DNA of 64,000 bases, from assembly GCA_963662815.2 (NCBI GenBank), contig CAXXWA010000015.1:1-64000 (forward strand), written 5' to 3'. The DNA comes from JAPPHA01 sp963662815. Its GTDB lineage: Bacteria > Pseudomonadota > Alphaproteobacteria > Rhodobacterales > Rhodobacteraceae. Position 1 is the stretch's first letter; the number at the start of each line of letters is the position of its first letter. The position numbers were made by a program, and so were the translations under genes. Below are positions 1 through 8,222 of the stretch, piece after piece. The notes beneath the pieces were generated by a model. The model was not told the DNA's origin. It made no database searches and saw only the letters and a program-made list of their open reading frames with translations.

Positions 1-354
1 AGGTTCGCCCAAGAAGGGACCGAGCCTGCGCTTCGCGAACTCAAGAGGGCGCGTAAGCCCCACGACTGTGCCAAGTGGACCTTCGCGACTTACCTGCCGT
101 TCCTTTGGCGACCTGATGTACACATGTTTCTGAAGCCGAATGCGACGAAAAATTTCGCCGCGATGGTGGGCCATCCGCTCGCATCCGTCTACGAGGCACA
201 GCTCAACTTCGAAGTCTATGCGTCCCTTCTCGATCTCGCGGAGCAGACCGCGAACCGATTGTCGGACCTCGAACCGCACGACCGAATAGACATCCAGAGC
301 TTCATTTGGGTCGTCGGCAACTACAGCGAGGAACTGGGGGACGTATACCCATAA
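1..354 (+). CDS. C-terminal end of a hypothetical protein (cut by window start)
   Basis: The frame is open from base 1 to the stop at 352-354 and gives 117 residues, so the 5' end lies outside the window. An ATG at 124 is internal to this frame and is probably not the true start. The tail contains a stretch reading HMFLKPN and ends with RIDIQSFIWVVGNY, which looks like real coding sequence. I cannot name the family with confidence. Similar tails occur, as far as I recall, in uncharacterised bacterial proteins of restriction or DNA-related neighbourhoods, but that is memory and not evidence here. No membrane segment is visible. A decayed VapC toxin start follows about 350 bases downstream. Confidence 0.5.
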   Translation, partial: RFAQEGTEPALRELKRARKPHDCAKWTFATYLPFLWRPDVHMFLKPNATKNFAAMVGHPLASVYEAQLNFEVYASLLDLAEQTANRLSDLEPHDRIDIQSFIWVVGNYSEELGDVYP

Positions 355-705
355 CCCCAAAATGGAATCGTTGCATCGCGCGTTGGCTGATCACATTGCG
401 TATCTCGCGCCGCCTCAAGAGCACTCAATTCTGTGATGTCAGGTTACTGGTGGTCGATCCAAGGTGCTTCGGTATCGTCATCCCGCGCCAGCCCGCAAGA
501 CTTCACCCGCCGTATCCGCGTTAGCGGAAAGGCCAGCCGCGACTTTTTGAACCCGCATTGACTTGTGCTGATCACCCGGTTTCTTGCCCGACTATCTGGC
601 TCGCCATTGTCGACGAGAGCGGATTGTCGCGAAACAGGCGCAGCAAACCTCGACGGAATTCCTGATCCAAGGGGATCGCGACAGTGGCCATCGCAACAAT
701 TTCAG
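355..705. other. No gene seen
   Basis: Short frames occur here but none has a ribosome binding site, family motif or consistent codon use. The last part lies just upstream of a VapC remnant and could once have held its antitoxin, but no antitoxin motif was recognised. Confidence 0.5.
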
Positions 706-840
706 ATGCACTTCGTTGTCGACGCGAGCGTGGCGGTCAAATTTCTGGTCGTCGAGGAGGATGGTGACCGGGACACGCCTGATCATTCTGGCTATGAGGT
801 CGAGACCGTCGTTCAGGAAGCCCTGGCTCGTTTTGCGTGA
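706..840 (+). pseudogene. VapC-like PIN-domain toxin, N-terminal remnant
   Basis: The ATG at 706 opens with MHFVVDASVAVKFLVVEE, the standard first strand of a PIN ribonuclease domain including the first catalytic aspartate (DAS). After about 20 residues the similarity to PIN proteins stops, and the frame ends at 840, only 44 codons long against about 130 for a complete VapC. The other conserved acidic residues are missing, so it cannot be an active toxin. It ends inside the 3' end of the convergent tcuB gene. The truncation suggests deletion of a former toxin-antitoxin locus. The length is too short to exclude chance fully. Confidence 0.5.
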
Positions 841-1922
841 ACTGTTGGCCCCGTCCTGTTGGTAGACGTCTCCTGCGCAAAGCGAACCAGAGCCGCCAGG
901 CGATAGAAGCCGTGCACCATCTTGGTATAGGGGGTGAGAAGAAAGAACGTCAGCACCGAGCCCAGATGAATGGCCAGAAGCGCCGACATGAGCGCGGTCT
1001 TACCGAAGGCGTAGAGCACCAGTCCGCTCAACGCGACGAACCCCAGCAACATTATGAAGCCGATCTCTCCGCGCCATGCCCGGGAATCGCCGAGTTCGGG
1101 ATCGGAGCGAATCTTCAGAATAGACATCCAGCCGCAACCCAAGGTCAGGAGCACACCTCCGGGCACCCCCAGCAACTTGGGAATCGACAACAACGGGTAG
1201 GGCGCAGGCATTCCGAAGAGATAGTGCATTGTCGTGCCCGCGCAGGTGGCGGCAAAACACAGGAGAAAACCGTACATGATCGACTGGTGCGCAAAGCGGC
1301 GTGCGTGCGAAAAGCGGTCTCCTTCCTCGAAGTTGCAGCCGTCACCGTGACCGCCGGCCAGATCCGTCATCTTGCCCGCCATCTTCAGCGCAGCGGCAAG
1401 GTCGCCAGGACGAATCCTTCGGCCGCCGACTTCGCGCCAATAGCGGCGCAGGCCTATGCACAGGCTGGCAAACGGGTACAGGAACGCCGGCAAGAAGATC
1501 GCGACCATCGCGTTGTGGGACAGGGCAGCGTAGAAACCTTCTCCCCCCGAGGATCCGATGGCGCGAACCGCCCAGAACAGCAGGGCGAGACCAGCGACCA
1601 GTGCCAACGCAATCGATCCACCGTGGGCATGAAACAGCCGTGCCATCGGCTGCGGCCACGAAAACCGTTCCCAGCTGTCGCGCCGCACCTCGGCCAGCGC
1701 CTTCGGAAGGTTCAGATCGAATTCATGCGGTTCGGTGTACTGGCAGGCATAGTAGCAGCCTCGGCAGTTGTGGCAGAGGTTGGCAAGCTGGGTGATGTCA
1801 CCGTCGCTGAAGGCGCGCCGCGTGTGAAGCGCGGGAAAGACCGAGCAATATCCCTCGCAGTAGCGGCAGGCATTGCAGATTTCGGCCTGCCGGCGGGCCT
1901 CCTGGATCAAGTCAGCTTGCAT
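813..1922 (-). CDS. tcuB: TcuB/CitB-like tricarballylate electron-transfer protein
   Basis: This 369-residue membrane iron-sulfur protein is expected to reoxidise the flavin of TcuA and pass electrons to the quinone pool during tricarballylate use. The N-terminus carries two ferredoxin-like cysteine clusters (CNACRYCEGYC near residue 17, CHNCRGCYYACQYTEPH near residue 50). These are followed by several hydrophobic segments with histidines suitable for heme or quinone chemistry, the usual TcuB/CitB plan. It overlaps the end of tcuA by 11 bases, so the two are translationally coupled. No TcuC permease gene lies nearby. Confidence 0.88.
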   Translation of the reverse strand: MQADLIQEARRQAEICNACRYCEGYCSVFPALHTRRAFSDGDITQLANLCHNCRGCYYACQYTEPHEFDLNLPKALAEVRRDSWERFSWPQPMARLFHAHGGSIALALVAGLALLFWAVRAIGSSGGEGFYAALSHNAMVAIFLPAFLYPFASLCIGLRRYWREVGGRRIRPGDLAAALKMAGKMTDLAGGHGDGCNFEEGDRFSHARRFAHQSIMYGFLLCFAATCAGTTMHYLFGMPAPYPLLSIPKLLGVPGGVLLTLGCGWMSILKIRSDPELGDSRAWRGEIGFIMLLGFVALSGLVLYAFGKTALMSALLAIHLGSVLTFFLLTPYTKMVHGFYRLAALVRFAQETSTNRTGPTVHAKRARAS

Positions 1923-3294
1923 GTCTGGCGGCTTCCCGGCCCGCTATGCGTCCGAAGACGGTCCCGATGGTCATGCCGAAACCGGCCAGATATCCTTGCC
2001 CGAGGATCGATCCGGCCATGGTCTCGCCCGCAGCCCATAGATTCCTGATCGGGCCGTCATCGGTGGAGCACCGCGCATTCTCGTCAACCTTGAACCCCAG
2101 ATAGGTGAAGGTCACTCCGGTACGCAGTGAATAACCGTAGTAGGGCGGGTTGCGGATTGGCCGTGCCCAGTTGGTTTTGGGAGGTTCGATTCCCGTCGTT
2201 GCCACGCCGTCGAGTTCGGTGGGATGAAAGTCCGACGTGTCGCCGCAGGCATCGTTGAAGGCGTCGACCGTGGCGCGCAGCCGTCCGGCCGGCAGCCCCA
2301 TTTTTCCGGCCAGATCCTCGACAGTATCCGCCACTACGGGAGGGTATACGGACGGCATGAACAGTTCGAGCGACTTGGAGTCGATTATGGCATAGCCCAC
2401 CTGGCCGGGCTGGGCTGCAACCAGACGCCCCCAGATCGCGTAGCGTTTGGGCCAGATGTCCTCGCCCTCGTCGTAGAAGCGATCGCCATGCTTGTTAACG
2501 ACGATCGAGAAGGGGACGCAGTCGAGCCTAGTGACGATGCCGCCGTCGAACTTTGGCGCCCGTCCGTCGATCGCCACGGCATGGCACTGGGTCGGATCCC
2601 CAACGCTCTCGACGCCCTGTTCAAGTAGGTCCGCCAACACGAGGCCGCGGTTGTAGGACGTGCCCCGGACAAGGAAGTTCCTTGCCTGTTCGCCCCAGGC
2701 GCGCGTCAACCATTCGATGTCGGCCTGGAAACCGCCCGATGCCACCACGACGGACGTCGGCGAGACGCAGTGAACCTGGCCGTCAAAGGCGTATTCCACG
2801 CGAGAGATCCGATCGCCGTCGAGCTCCAGATGGCTCACCTGCGCTTCGTAAATCACATCGACGCCAAGCGCTTCCGCGGTGCGGAAATACGCGTTGACCA
2901 GGCTCTTGCCGCCGCCCAAGAAGAAGGCATTGGTACGCGCCAGCGACAAGGTACCGGACAGCGGGGGCTGGAAGCGCACGCCGCGCGCCTCCATCCACGG
3001 AAGGCATTCCTCGGAACCGTGGATCGCCATCCGCGCGAGGTATTCGTCGGTCTTTCCGCAGGTCACTTCCAACAGATCGGCGAAATACTCCTCTTCGCAA
3101 TATGCGTCGACGAGGGGTCCGAGGGGACCAGCATGCATGCAGCGGAAATTTCGGGTGTGGCGCGAGTTGCCGCCGCGATAGGGCTTGGGTGCAGCCTCGA
3201 GGACCAGCACCCTTGCGCCAGCTTCGGCCGCGGTCATGGCTGCGCAAAGCGCAGCATTGCCGCCTCCGACTACCGCGACATCATGGCCGGTCAT
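1912..3294 (-). CDS. tcuA: FAD-dependent tricarballylate dehydrogenase TcuA
   Basis: TcuA oxidises tricarballylate to cis-aconitate, which enters the TCA cycle. The 460-residue product starts with a Rossmann FAD motif (DVAVVGGGNAAL, residues 4-15, then VLVLEAAPK). It has the flavoprotein active-site region of the fumarate reductase/succinate dehydrogenase family (RGGNSRHTRNF) and a C-terminal FAD segment (NLWAAGETMAGSILGQGYLAG). The start is supported by a GGGAG ribosome site 8-9 bases upstream. It is first in an operon with tcuB. The upstream region carries a LysR-type T-N11-A palindrome at 3370-3382 and the remains of a divergent lysR start. A second copy of this gene's first codons lies at 14546-14587. 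Confidence 0.9.
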   Translation of the reverse strand: MTGHDVAVVGGGNAALCAAMTAAEAGARVLVLEAAPKPYRGGNSRHTRNFRCMHAGPLGPLVDAYCEEEYFADLLEVTCGKTDEYLARMAIHGSEECLPWMEARGVRFQPPLSGTLSLARTNAFFLGGGKSLVNAYFRTAEALGVDVIYEAQVSHLELDGDRISRVEYAFDGQVHCVSPTSVVVASGGFQADIEWLTRAWGEQARNFLVRGTSYNRGLVLADLLEQGVESVGDPTQCHAVAIDGRAPKFDGGIVTRLDCVPFSIVVNKHGDRFYDEGEDIWPKRYAIWGRLVAAQPGQVGYAIIDSKSLELFMPSVYPPVVADTVEDLAGKMGLPAGRLRATVDAFNDACGDTSDFHPTELDGVATTGIEPPKTNWARPIRNPPYYGYSLRTGVTFTYLGFKVDENARCSTDDGPIRNLWAAGETMAGSILGQGYLAGFGMTIGTVFGRIAGREAARHAS

Positions 3295-3669
3295 TGCGGG
3301 GCTCCCTTTTGCGAATCCCCGGTATTGCCCGACGTTTGATTTGACAAATGACGATTTTCCAATGATTGTTGCGTTTTACGCACCATTCATGTTTTCATAG
3401 GGGCCGGCGCCGTTCGAACGCATCGCGGGCGATCGAACAGACAAGTGCGGCCAGGCGGTTTCCGGCGCGGGCGGAGGCAGTCCAGGAAGAGAAGCGCGGC
3501 TCCGACCGGACCATGGCCCGTGCGGTCGCGACGTTTACTTGTCGGTTCCGGAGCGCAACCGAGAATCGCTCTACATCAGCGGGCGGCGTCACAACTGCGG
3601 CGGGCCGACGCGATTCAAAGGGTGAACGGGCCGAAGGATCCGTCCGCAAAGGCCGTCAAACCGCGCCGG
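3295..3669. other. tcuA upstream region with lost divergent regulator
   Basis: The first 100 bases align closely with the region upstream of the LysR gene at 14669, including an AT-rich TTTGATTTGACAAAT block and a T-N11-A palindrome. Beyond about base 3400 the similarity ends. I see no gene or terminator between there and the M24 peptidase stop at 3670. Confidence 0.6.
3370..3382. promoter_or_regulatory. Putative LysR operator upstream of tcuA (T-N11-A)
   Basis: The bases TGCGTTTTACGCA form an inverted repeat TGCG-N5-CGCA that fits the LysR T-N11-A pattern. The same arms occur at 14663-14675 in front of the LysR gene, within an otherwise conserved upstream block. It lies about 80 bases upstream of tcuA. 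Binding is inferred, not shown. Confidence 0.55.
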
Positions 3670-4839
3670 TCAGACAACGGGCAGATCGGGTTCGGCGCGG
3701 TCGGTCAGGAGTTCCGCACCCCAAGCCCGCACCACAACGACTTCTTCGTGCACCATCATGAGCCCGTCGCCATAACCGAGGGAAGGCTCGAGCGTCAGCA
3801 CCATGTTCTCTTCGATCGGCGTATCATCAAATGGGGCAATGGATGGCCATTCGGTCAGCTGCATGCCCAGACCATGACCGAACCGCCCGACATCTCCCGC
3901 CCGGCAATCCACCTCGTCGATCACGGGCCGCATCGCATTGAACAGATCGCTGCACGTTCGTCCCGGCCGGACCGCGTCGATGCCGGCTTCGGTTGCGCGC
4001 CAGAGTGCGCCGTAGGCGCGGCGCGGCGGGTCGTCTGCGCGACCGACGGCGAAGTTCCGGTCGAAGTCGCAGAAGTAGCCGTCCCAGTTGACGCCACTGT
4101 CCAGCATCAGGACATCGCCGGTCCGGAGGCAACGGCGCGACGGCGGGGAAATGATGTCTTCGTAACCGTGCGGGCCGGCCGACCCGGCGAGGAACGGCAC
4201 ATCATCTGCCCCGTGGTCGAGCGCCGCGCGCCGAAACGAACGGAACACCTGTTCCAGAGGGCGACCGACTTGAGCAAATCCGGGAACGCGGGCGAAGGCT
4301 GCCGACCCGATGGCGCAGGCATGGGCCAGCTTTTCGACCTCCGCGGGCGACTTCACCATGCGAAGGGTCCGGACCAAACCGGTCGCATCGGCGATCCCAA
4401 TTCCCGGAAGGGCTGCCGTGAGTCTCTCCCAATCTCCCAACGGCATCCGAAGCGATGTTTCGGGACCTTTGGGCACCCCGACCCGCGCCCGCATCGATGC
4501 GAGGGGAGACAGCATGTCAATCAGCAGGTCGATGCCGTCGTTCCCCGGTGCCGGAGCATTCCAGGTACGGACGTCGTCGAGCCAGGTCTTCCGCATCGGG
4601 ACAGCGCCGATTGCCGGAATTACCGCAATCGGTTTCCCCTCGGCCGGAACGAACAGAAACCAAGGCCGTGTCGGGCTCAGCCAGAACTGGGTCTGAAAGC
4701 CGCTGAAGTAGCGGACCTCCGGTTCCGTCGTCAGCAACAGTCCGCTTAGTCCCTGCTTGGCCATCAGCTGCTGGGCCCTGCGGGTGCGGGCGGCGAACTC
4801 GCCGTCCGGAAATCCGCGCTCGGGGACCTCAGGCGTCAT
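3670..4839 (-). CDS. M24-family metallopeptidase (Xaa-Pro peptidase/creatinase fold)
   Basis: The 389-residue protein has the two-domain 'pita-bread' layout: an N-terminal creatinase-like half (KQGLSGLLLTTEPEVRYFSGF) and a C-terminal metal-binding half. All five dinuclear metal ligands can be placed: the aspartates of DSGVNWDGYFCDFDR, the histidine of GHGLGM, and the glutamates of LEPS and HEEVVVV. Family members hydrolyse Xaa-Pro bonds, creatine, or ring-derived amides such as ectoine. The exact substrate cannot be read from sequence. It overlaps the upstream PLP lyase gene by 11 bases and has an AAGGGCG ribosome site, so the pair probably acts on one nitrogenous substrate. Confidence 0.85.
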   Translation of the reverse strand: MTPEVPERGFPDGEFAARTRRAQQLMAKQGLSGLLLTTEPEVRYFSGFQTQFWLSPTRPWFLFVPAEGKPIAVIPAIGAVPMRKTWLDDVRTWNAPAPGNDGIDLLIDMLSPLASMRARVGVPKGPETSLRMPLGDWERLTAALPGIGIADATGLVRTLRMVKSPAEVEKLAHACAIGSAAFARVPGFAQVGRPLEQVFRSFRRAALDHGADDVPFLAGSAGPHGYEDIISPPSRRCLRTGDVLMLDSGVNWDGYFCDFDRNFAVGRADDPPRRAYGALWRATEAGIDAVRPGRTCSDLFNAMRPVIDEVDCRAGDVGRFGHGLGMQLTEWPSIAPFDDTPIEENMVLTLEPSLGYGDGLMMVHEEVVVVRAWGAELLTDRAEPDLPVV

Positions 4840-6022
4840 CGCGCCCTTCCATGACCCTCCTGAAGATCGTCGGATCCGTGACGCCTTCCGAGCCGATCAA
4901 CAACACGCGCGCCCCGGAATCGAGTCCGAGAACATCCGACAGATTCTCGTTCTGACGGACGGCTATCAGCGCCGCGAGCCCGGCGGCGCCGGTTTCGCCG
5001 GCCTCGATCGCAGGATCGTCTTCGATCGGCCGGGCCAGGAGGCGCATTGTCGGGGCAATGACGGAGTCCGGAAGTGTTAGAACGTTGGACGCTTCTTCGG
5101 AGAGGATTTTCCAGGCCAGTTCGGAAGGTTCGCCACAGGAGAGGCCAGCCATGACGGATTCCTCGGTGACCGTGATCGCCGTCGTCTCGCCGGCGCGGGC
5201 ACTTGCGTACAGACAGGCAGCCGACGACGGCTCCACGACGACAGCTCGCGGGACGCGATCCGACCAGTGCTGGCGAAACCCGGAGATCACCGAAGCGGCG
5301 AGACCGCCGACGCCGCCCTGCAGGAAAATATGTGTCGGCGCCCTGTCGAGCGAATCGCAGATTTCCTGCACCATCACGCCGTAGCCCGCCATGACGTCGC
5401 GCGCCGGCCGCGTATATCCGGACCACGACGTGTCGGAGACGACAAACCAGCCGTTCTCCCGGGCGGCCTTCCGGGCTTCGGCGACAGACTCGTCGTAATC
5501 GCCCTCAATGCGGACTACGGTGGCGCCGAGTTCACGTATGGCCGTGGCCCTGCCCTCGCTGACCTCGGCATGGATGTAAATCCGGCATGACGCCCCGAAT
5601 CGCCGACAACCCCAGGCGAGGGAACGGCCATGATTTCCGTCCGTGGCAGAGACAAGGGTTATGTCTGAACAATGGCTCCTGAATTTTCCGGTCCGGATGT
5701 CCGCGAGGGCGACGGCCTCGCCGATTCGGGTCGAGATTTCGCTTCGAAGGAGGCATTGGGCAGCATAGCTTCCGCCGAGCGCCTTGAAGCTGCCGAGGCC
5801 GAAACGGGATCCTTCATCCTTGTAGAGGATTGCGCCGACCCCGATTCTCGCGGCTAGCGCATTTAGCGTCACGAGGGGAGTGGGCGCATAGCCGTCCCAT
5901 TGGGAGATTTCGGCCCGGGCTTCGGCGAAGGCCTGAGCAGGAAGTACTCGGAAGGCAGCGTCGCCGCGACGCGGCTTCACCGAGACGTGACCGAGGCGGG
6001 CAATCGGAAATCCGTCAATCAT
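4829..6022 (-). CDS. dpaL: Diaminopropionate ammonia-lyase family PLP enzyme
   Basis: This fold-type II PLP lyase (about 397 residues) would convert 2,3-diaminopropionate to pyruvate and ammonia, or act on a related amino acid. The PLP lysine sits in GLGSFKALGG (residue 80 from this start), substrate and phosphate loops appear as SATDGNHGRSLAWG and QGGVGGLAA, and the whole chain aligns with the YgeX type. The frame extends 58 codons further upstream, but that extension is arginine-rich and unlike the family, so the ATG at 6022 (MIDGFPIARLG) is preferred. It is translationally coupled to the downstream M24 peptidase. The divergent EutA-like gene starts 254 bases away. Specificity is inferred from family only. 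Confidence 0.8.
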   Translation of the reverse strand: MIDGFPIARLGHVSVKPRRGDAAFRVLPAQAFAEARAEISQWDGYAPTPLVTLNALAARIGVGAILYKDEGSRFGLGSFKALGGSYAAQCLLRSEISTRIGEAVALADIRTGKFRSHCSDITLVSATDGNHGRSLAWGCRRFGASCRIYIHAEVSEGRATAIRELGATVVRIEGDYDESVAEARKAARENGWFVVSDTSWSGYTRPARDVMAGYGVMVQEICDSLDRAPTHIFLQGGVGGLAASVISGFRQHWSDRVPRAVVVEPSSAACLYASARAGETTAITVTEESVMAGLSCGEPSELAWKILSEEASNVLTLPDSVIAPTMRLLARPIEDDPAIEAGETGAAGLAALIAVRQNENLSDVLGLDSGARVLLIGSEGVTDPTIFRRVMEGRDDA

Positions 6023-6276
6023 GAAACGTCGCGGCTCTCGTGGTGGCAAGTGCAAGCCGGCCGGAGCTCGGGTGATGCGGCGGGCTTGTGATTCATCGGC
6101 ATCTTGGCGATCCCTGCGATTCGGCGGGCGGTGCCGTGTCCGCGTTGCGGAAGAGAACAACCCTTCGGTCACGGCGCCAATTCTGGAGCGCGGCACGGTC
6201 GTGCCCCGCGAAGTCGGATCCCGTTTTTGGTTGTCCGGCAGGCATCATGATACAGTCGGAACGGACCGGAGACCAA

Positions 6277-7092
6277 ATGAAGATGTCCTTTTCAAGCGAA
6301 TGGTGTAATGGCCGTGAATCTGCCATGAACGACGCTCCGGACATTCAGCCACTGAAGTTCGAAACCGATGCCGGCATTGGCCATGCGGCGCGGATCGGCC
6401 TGATCGTACTGCAAACGGATCAGACCATCGAATCCGAACTCGCCTCACTCCTGCGTGGCGACGGAATTGCGCTCCACCACGTGCGCATACGAAATGCGAC
6501 GGACGTTACGCCAGAAACGCTTCGCCAAATGCAGCGCGAACTGCCGGAAGCGGCAAGCCTGCTGCCCCGGCAGTTCGGTTTCGACGCGATCGGTTACGGC
6601 TGCACGTCCGGGACCACGATGATCGGGGAAGCAAGGATTGACCGCATTGTCCGGCGCGCGCACCCGGATACCAGGACAAGCAATCCGTTGACTGCATGCA
6701 AGGCGGCGCTTTCCGCGCTCGCGCTGAAGCGGATCGCGCTGGTGACGCCCTATATCCCGTCGGTCACCGCCGAAATGCAGAATGACCTTCAACGCGCGGG
6801 GTATCGGATCAACGCAGTAGCGTCTTTCTGCCAATCCGATGAATTGACCGTGGCCCGGATTACGCCGGACAGCATTCTCGATGCCGTTGTGTCGGTCGGT
6901 TCGCGCGAGGATTGCGACGGCGTGTTCGTGGCATGCACGGGTTTGCGGGCGCTGCCGGTTATCCCGATGGCGGAGGCCCGTCTCGGGAAACCGGTTGTTT
7001 CGAGCAATCAGGCGCTGGCCTGGCACCTGATGCGCCTGACCGGAATCGGCGCAAGTCCGGAAAAGGGCGGCCGGCTTTTTCGAATTGAATAG
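6277..7092 (+). CDS. EutA/maleate isomerase-like Asp/Glu racemase-family protein
   Basis: The product (271 residues) belongs to the two-cysteine racemase/arylmalonate decarboxylase/maleate isomerase superfamily. The paired cysteines are in GYGCTSGT (residue 109) and FVACTGLRAL (residue 220), one per half-domain, as expected for cis-trans isomerisation or racemisation. The order and phrasing (GLIVLQTDQT, LVTPYIPSV, ISxxxI-type helix, SNQALAWHLMRLTG) recall EutA of ectoine-use clusters, as remembered. GGAG lies 5 bases before the ATG at 6277. A second candidate ATG at 6325 lacks a ribosome site. It is divergent from the PLP lyase/M24 pair and probably shares its regulation. Confidence 0.78.
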   Translation: MKMSFSSEWCNGRESAMNDAPDIQPLKFETDAGIGHAARIGLIVLQTDQTIESELASLLRGDGIALHHVRIRNATDVTPETLRQMQRELPEAASLLPRQFGFDAIGYGCTSGTTMIGEARIDRIVRRAHPDTRTSNPLTACKAALSALALKRIALVTPYIPSVTAEMQNDLQRAGYRINAVASFCQSDELTVARITPDSILDAVVSVGSREDCDGVFVACTGLRALPVIPMAEARLGKPVVSSNQALAWHLMRLTGIGASPEKGGRLFRIE

Positions 7093-8222
7093 ATTGACCA
7101 GCAGGATTCTCGACCCGCCGCGAACCCGAGTCTCGAAACCACAAGCCGGACCTGCCTCAAGGCGGCGAATGCGTCAGGCGACTTCGCGTGCTTGGCTTCG
7201 GTAGAGTAGAGAGGGCTGCCAGTGTCGCGATCATGACACCGGTCCAGAAACTGGAGAATGTCGAGTGTCGCGGGGAACGTGGACCGGGGACCGGGGACGG
7301 GTTGTGCCATGCGATTCCGCGGCCGGTCGCGCTTGGGAAACTGATGCAAGCGGCACCCGGTTCTCGCGTTTGCCAAATCCAAGGGCATTGTGGCAGATCT
7401 ACGAGACGTCTCGGATCAGGCGTGTGGTTGCCGCCGCCGCAAACCGGGTAGCGCAAACAGTCCCGGATTGATCCATTGCCGGGTCAATGGCACGGACGAC
7501 GTGCGGCCAATGAACCTGCTTGGACTCAACCATTTGCGGTGCCGTCTCAATACGCGCTTGATGCCGTCGCCAGCAACGTCTGGTTCGTTCCGTCGCAAGC
7601 CTGACTGCGTGGCGAACCGAAGAACCTGTGGCACCCCGGGAACCATGTCCATCGGCACCCACGCGCGGCCCGAAGTCTCGTCGAAACTTGCTCCGAATTG
7701 GAGCAACACCTGGAGCGTGACTGGCGCATTGATCGAAACCGGGATTCAGCCTTCCACCCTGGCGGCGCAAGACCGCAACCCTATCAATGTCGACAGCACG
7801 GGCTAGCACGCGCTCGGCGGAGCGGGTCTGATGGGCGGCACGGCCACCGCCGTTCGGACACCCGTCATCCAACACCGTCGAAACTCCGCCATTCAATTGG
7901 TTGCAGGCCTGTGCGGCCAGCAGGGAATCGGACATAAACGGTGTATCATGGCTAACTCCCTGCCGACTACTCCGGAGCGCGCGGCCAGCGGAACTTCCGA
8001 CGCCCTCCACAATGAAGTCCAAGACGCCCTCGGCGTATCTTCTGATGCCCGCATCCAGGGGAGGCGCCCGGAAGCAAACTTCGAACGACCTCCCTCAAAT
8101 ACATCGTCGCGACCGATAGTCCGGCCGAACCGAACTCTTCGCCGTGTTGGTGCTCGACTCCAAGCCCGCGTTGCGCGGGCGTCTGAATCGGCTGGAGGAC
8201 GCGTGAGACGACGAGCCATGGA
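7093..8222. other. Low-coding corridor
   Basis: About 1.1 kb without a supportable gene. Open minus-strand frames (for example 7399-8022 and 7416-7709) have no start signal, family motif or consistent codon pattern, and neighbouring frames carry equally plausible text. The last 80 bases hold a short open plus-strand segment ending LDSKPALRGRLNRLEDA just before the HNH gene. This may be the tail of a decayed gene. Confidence 0.5.

Noticed and set aside
837..2048. Long plus-strand open frame opposite tcuAB
   Set aside because: It is the complement of tcuAB, with arginine/glutamine-rich text typical of antisense in GC-rich DNA.
7399..8022. 207-codon minus-strand frame in the 7-8 kb corridor
   Set aside because: Other frames over the same bases give similarly plausible fragments and none matches a family.
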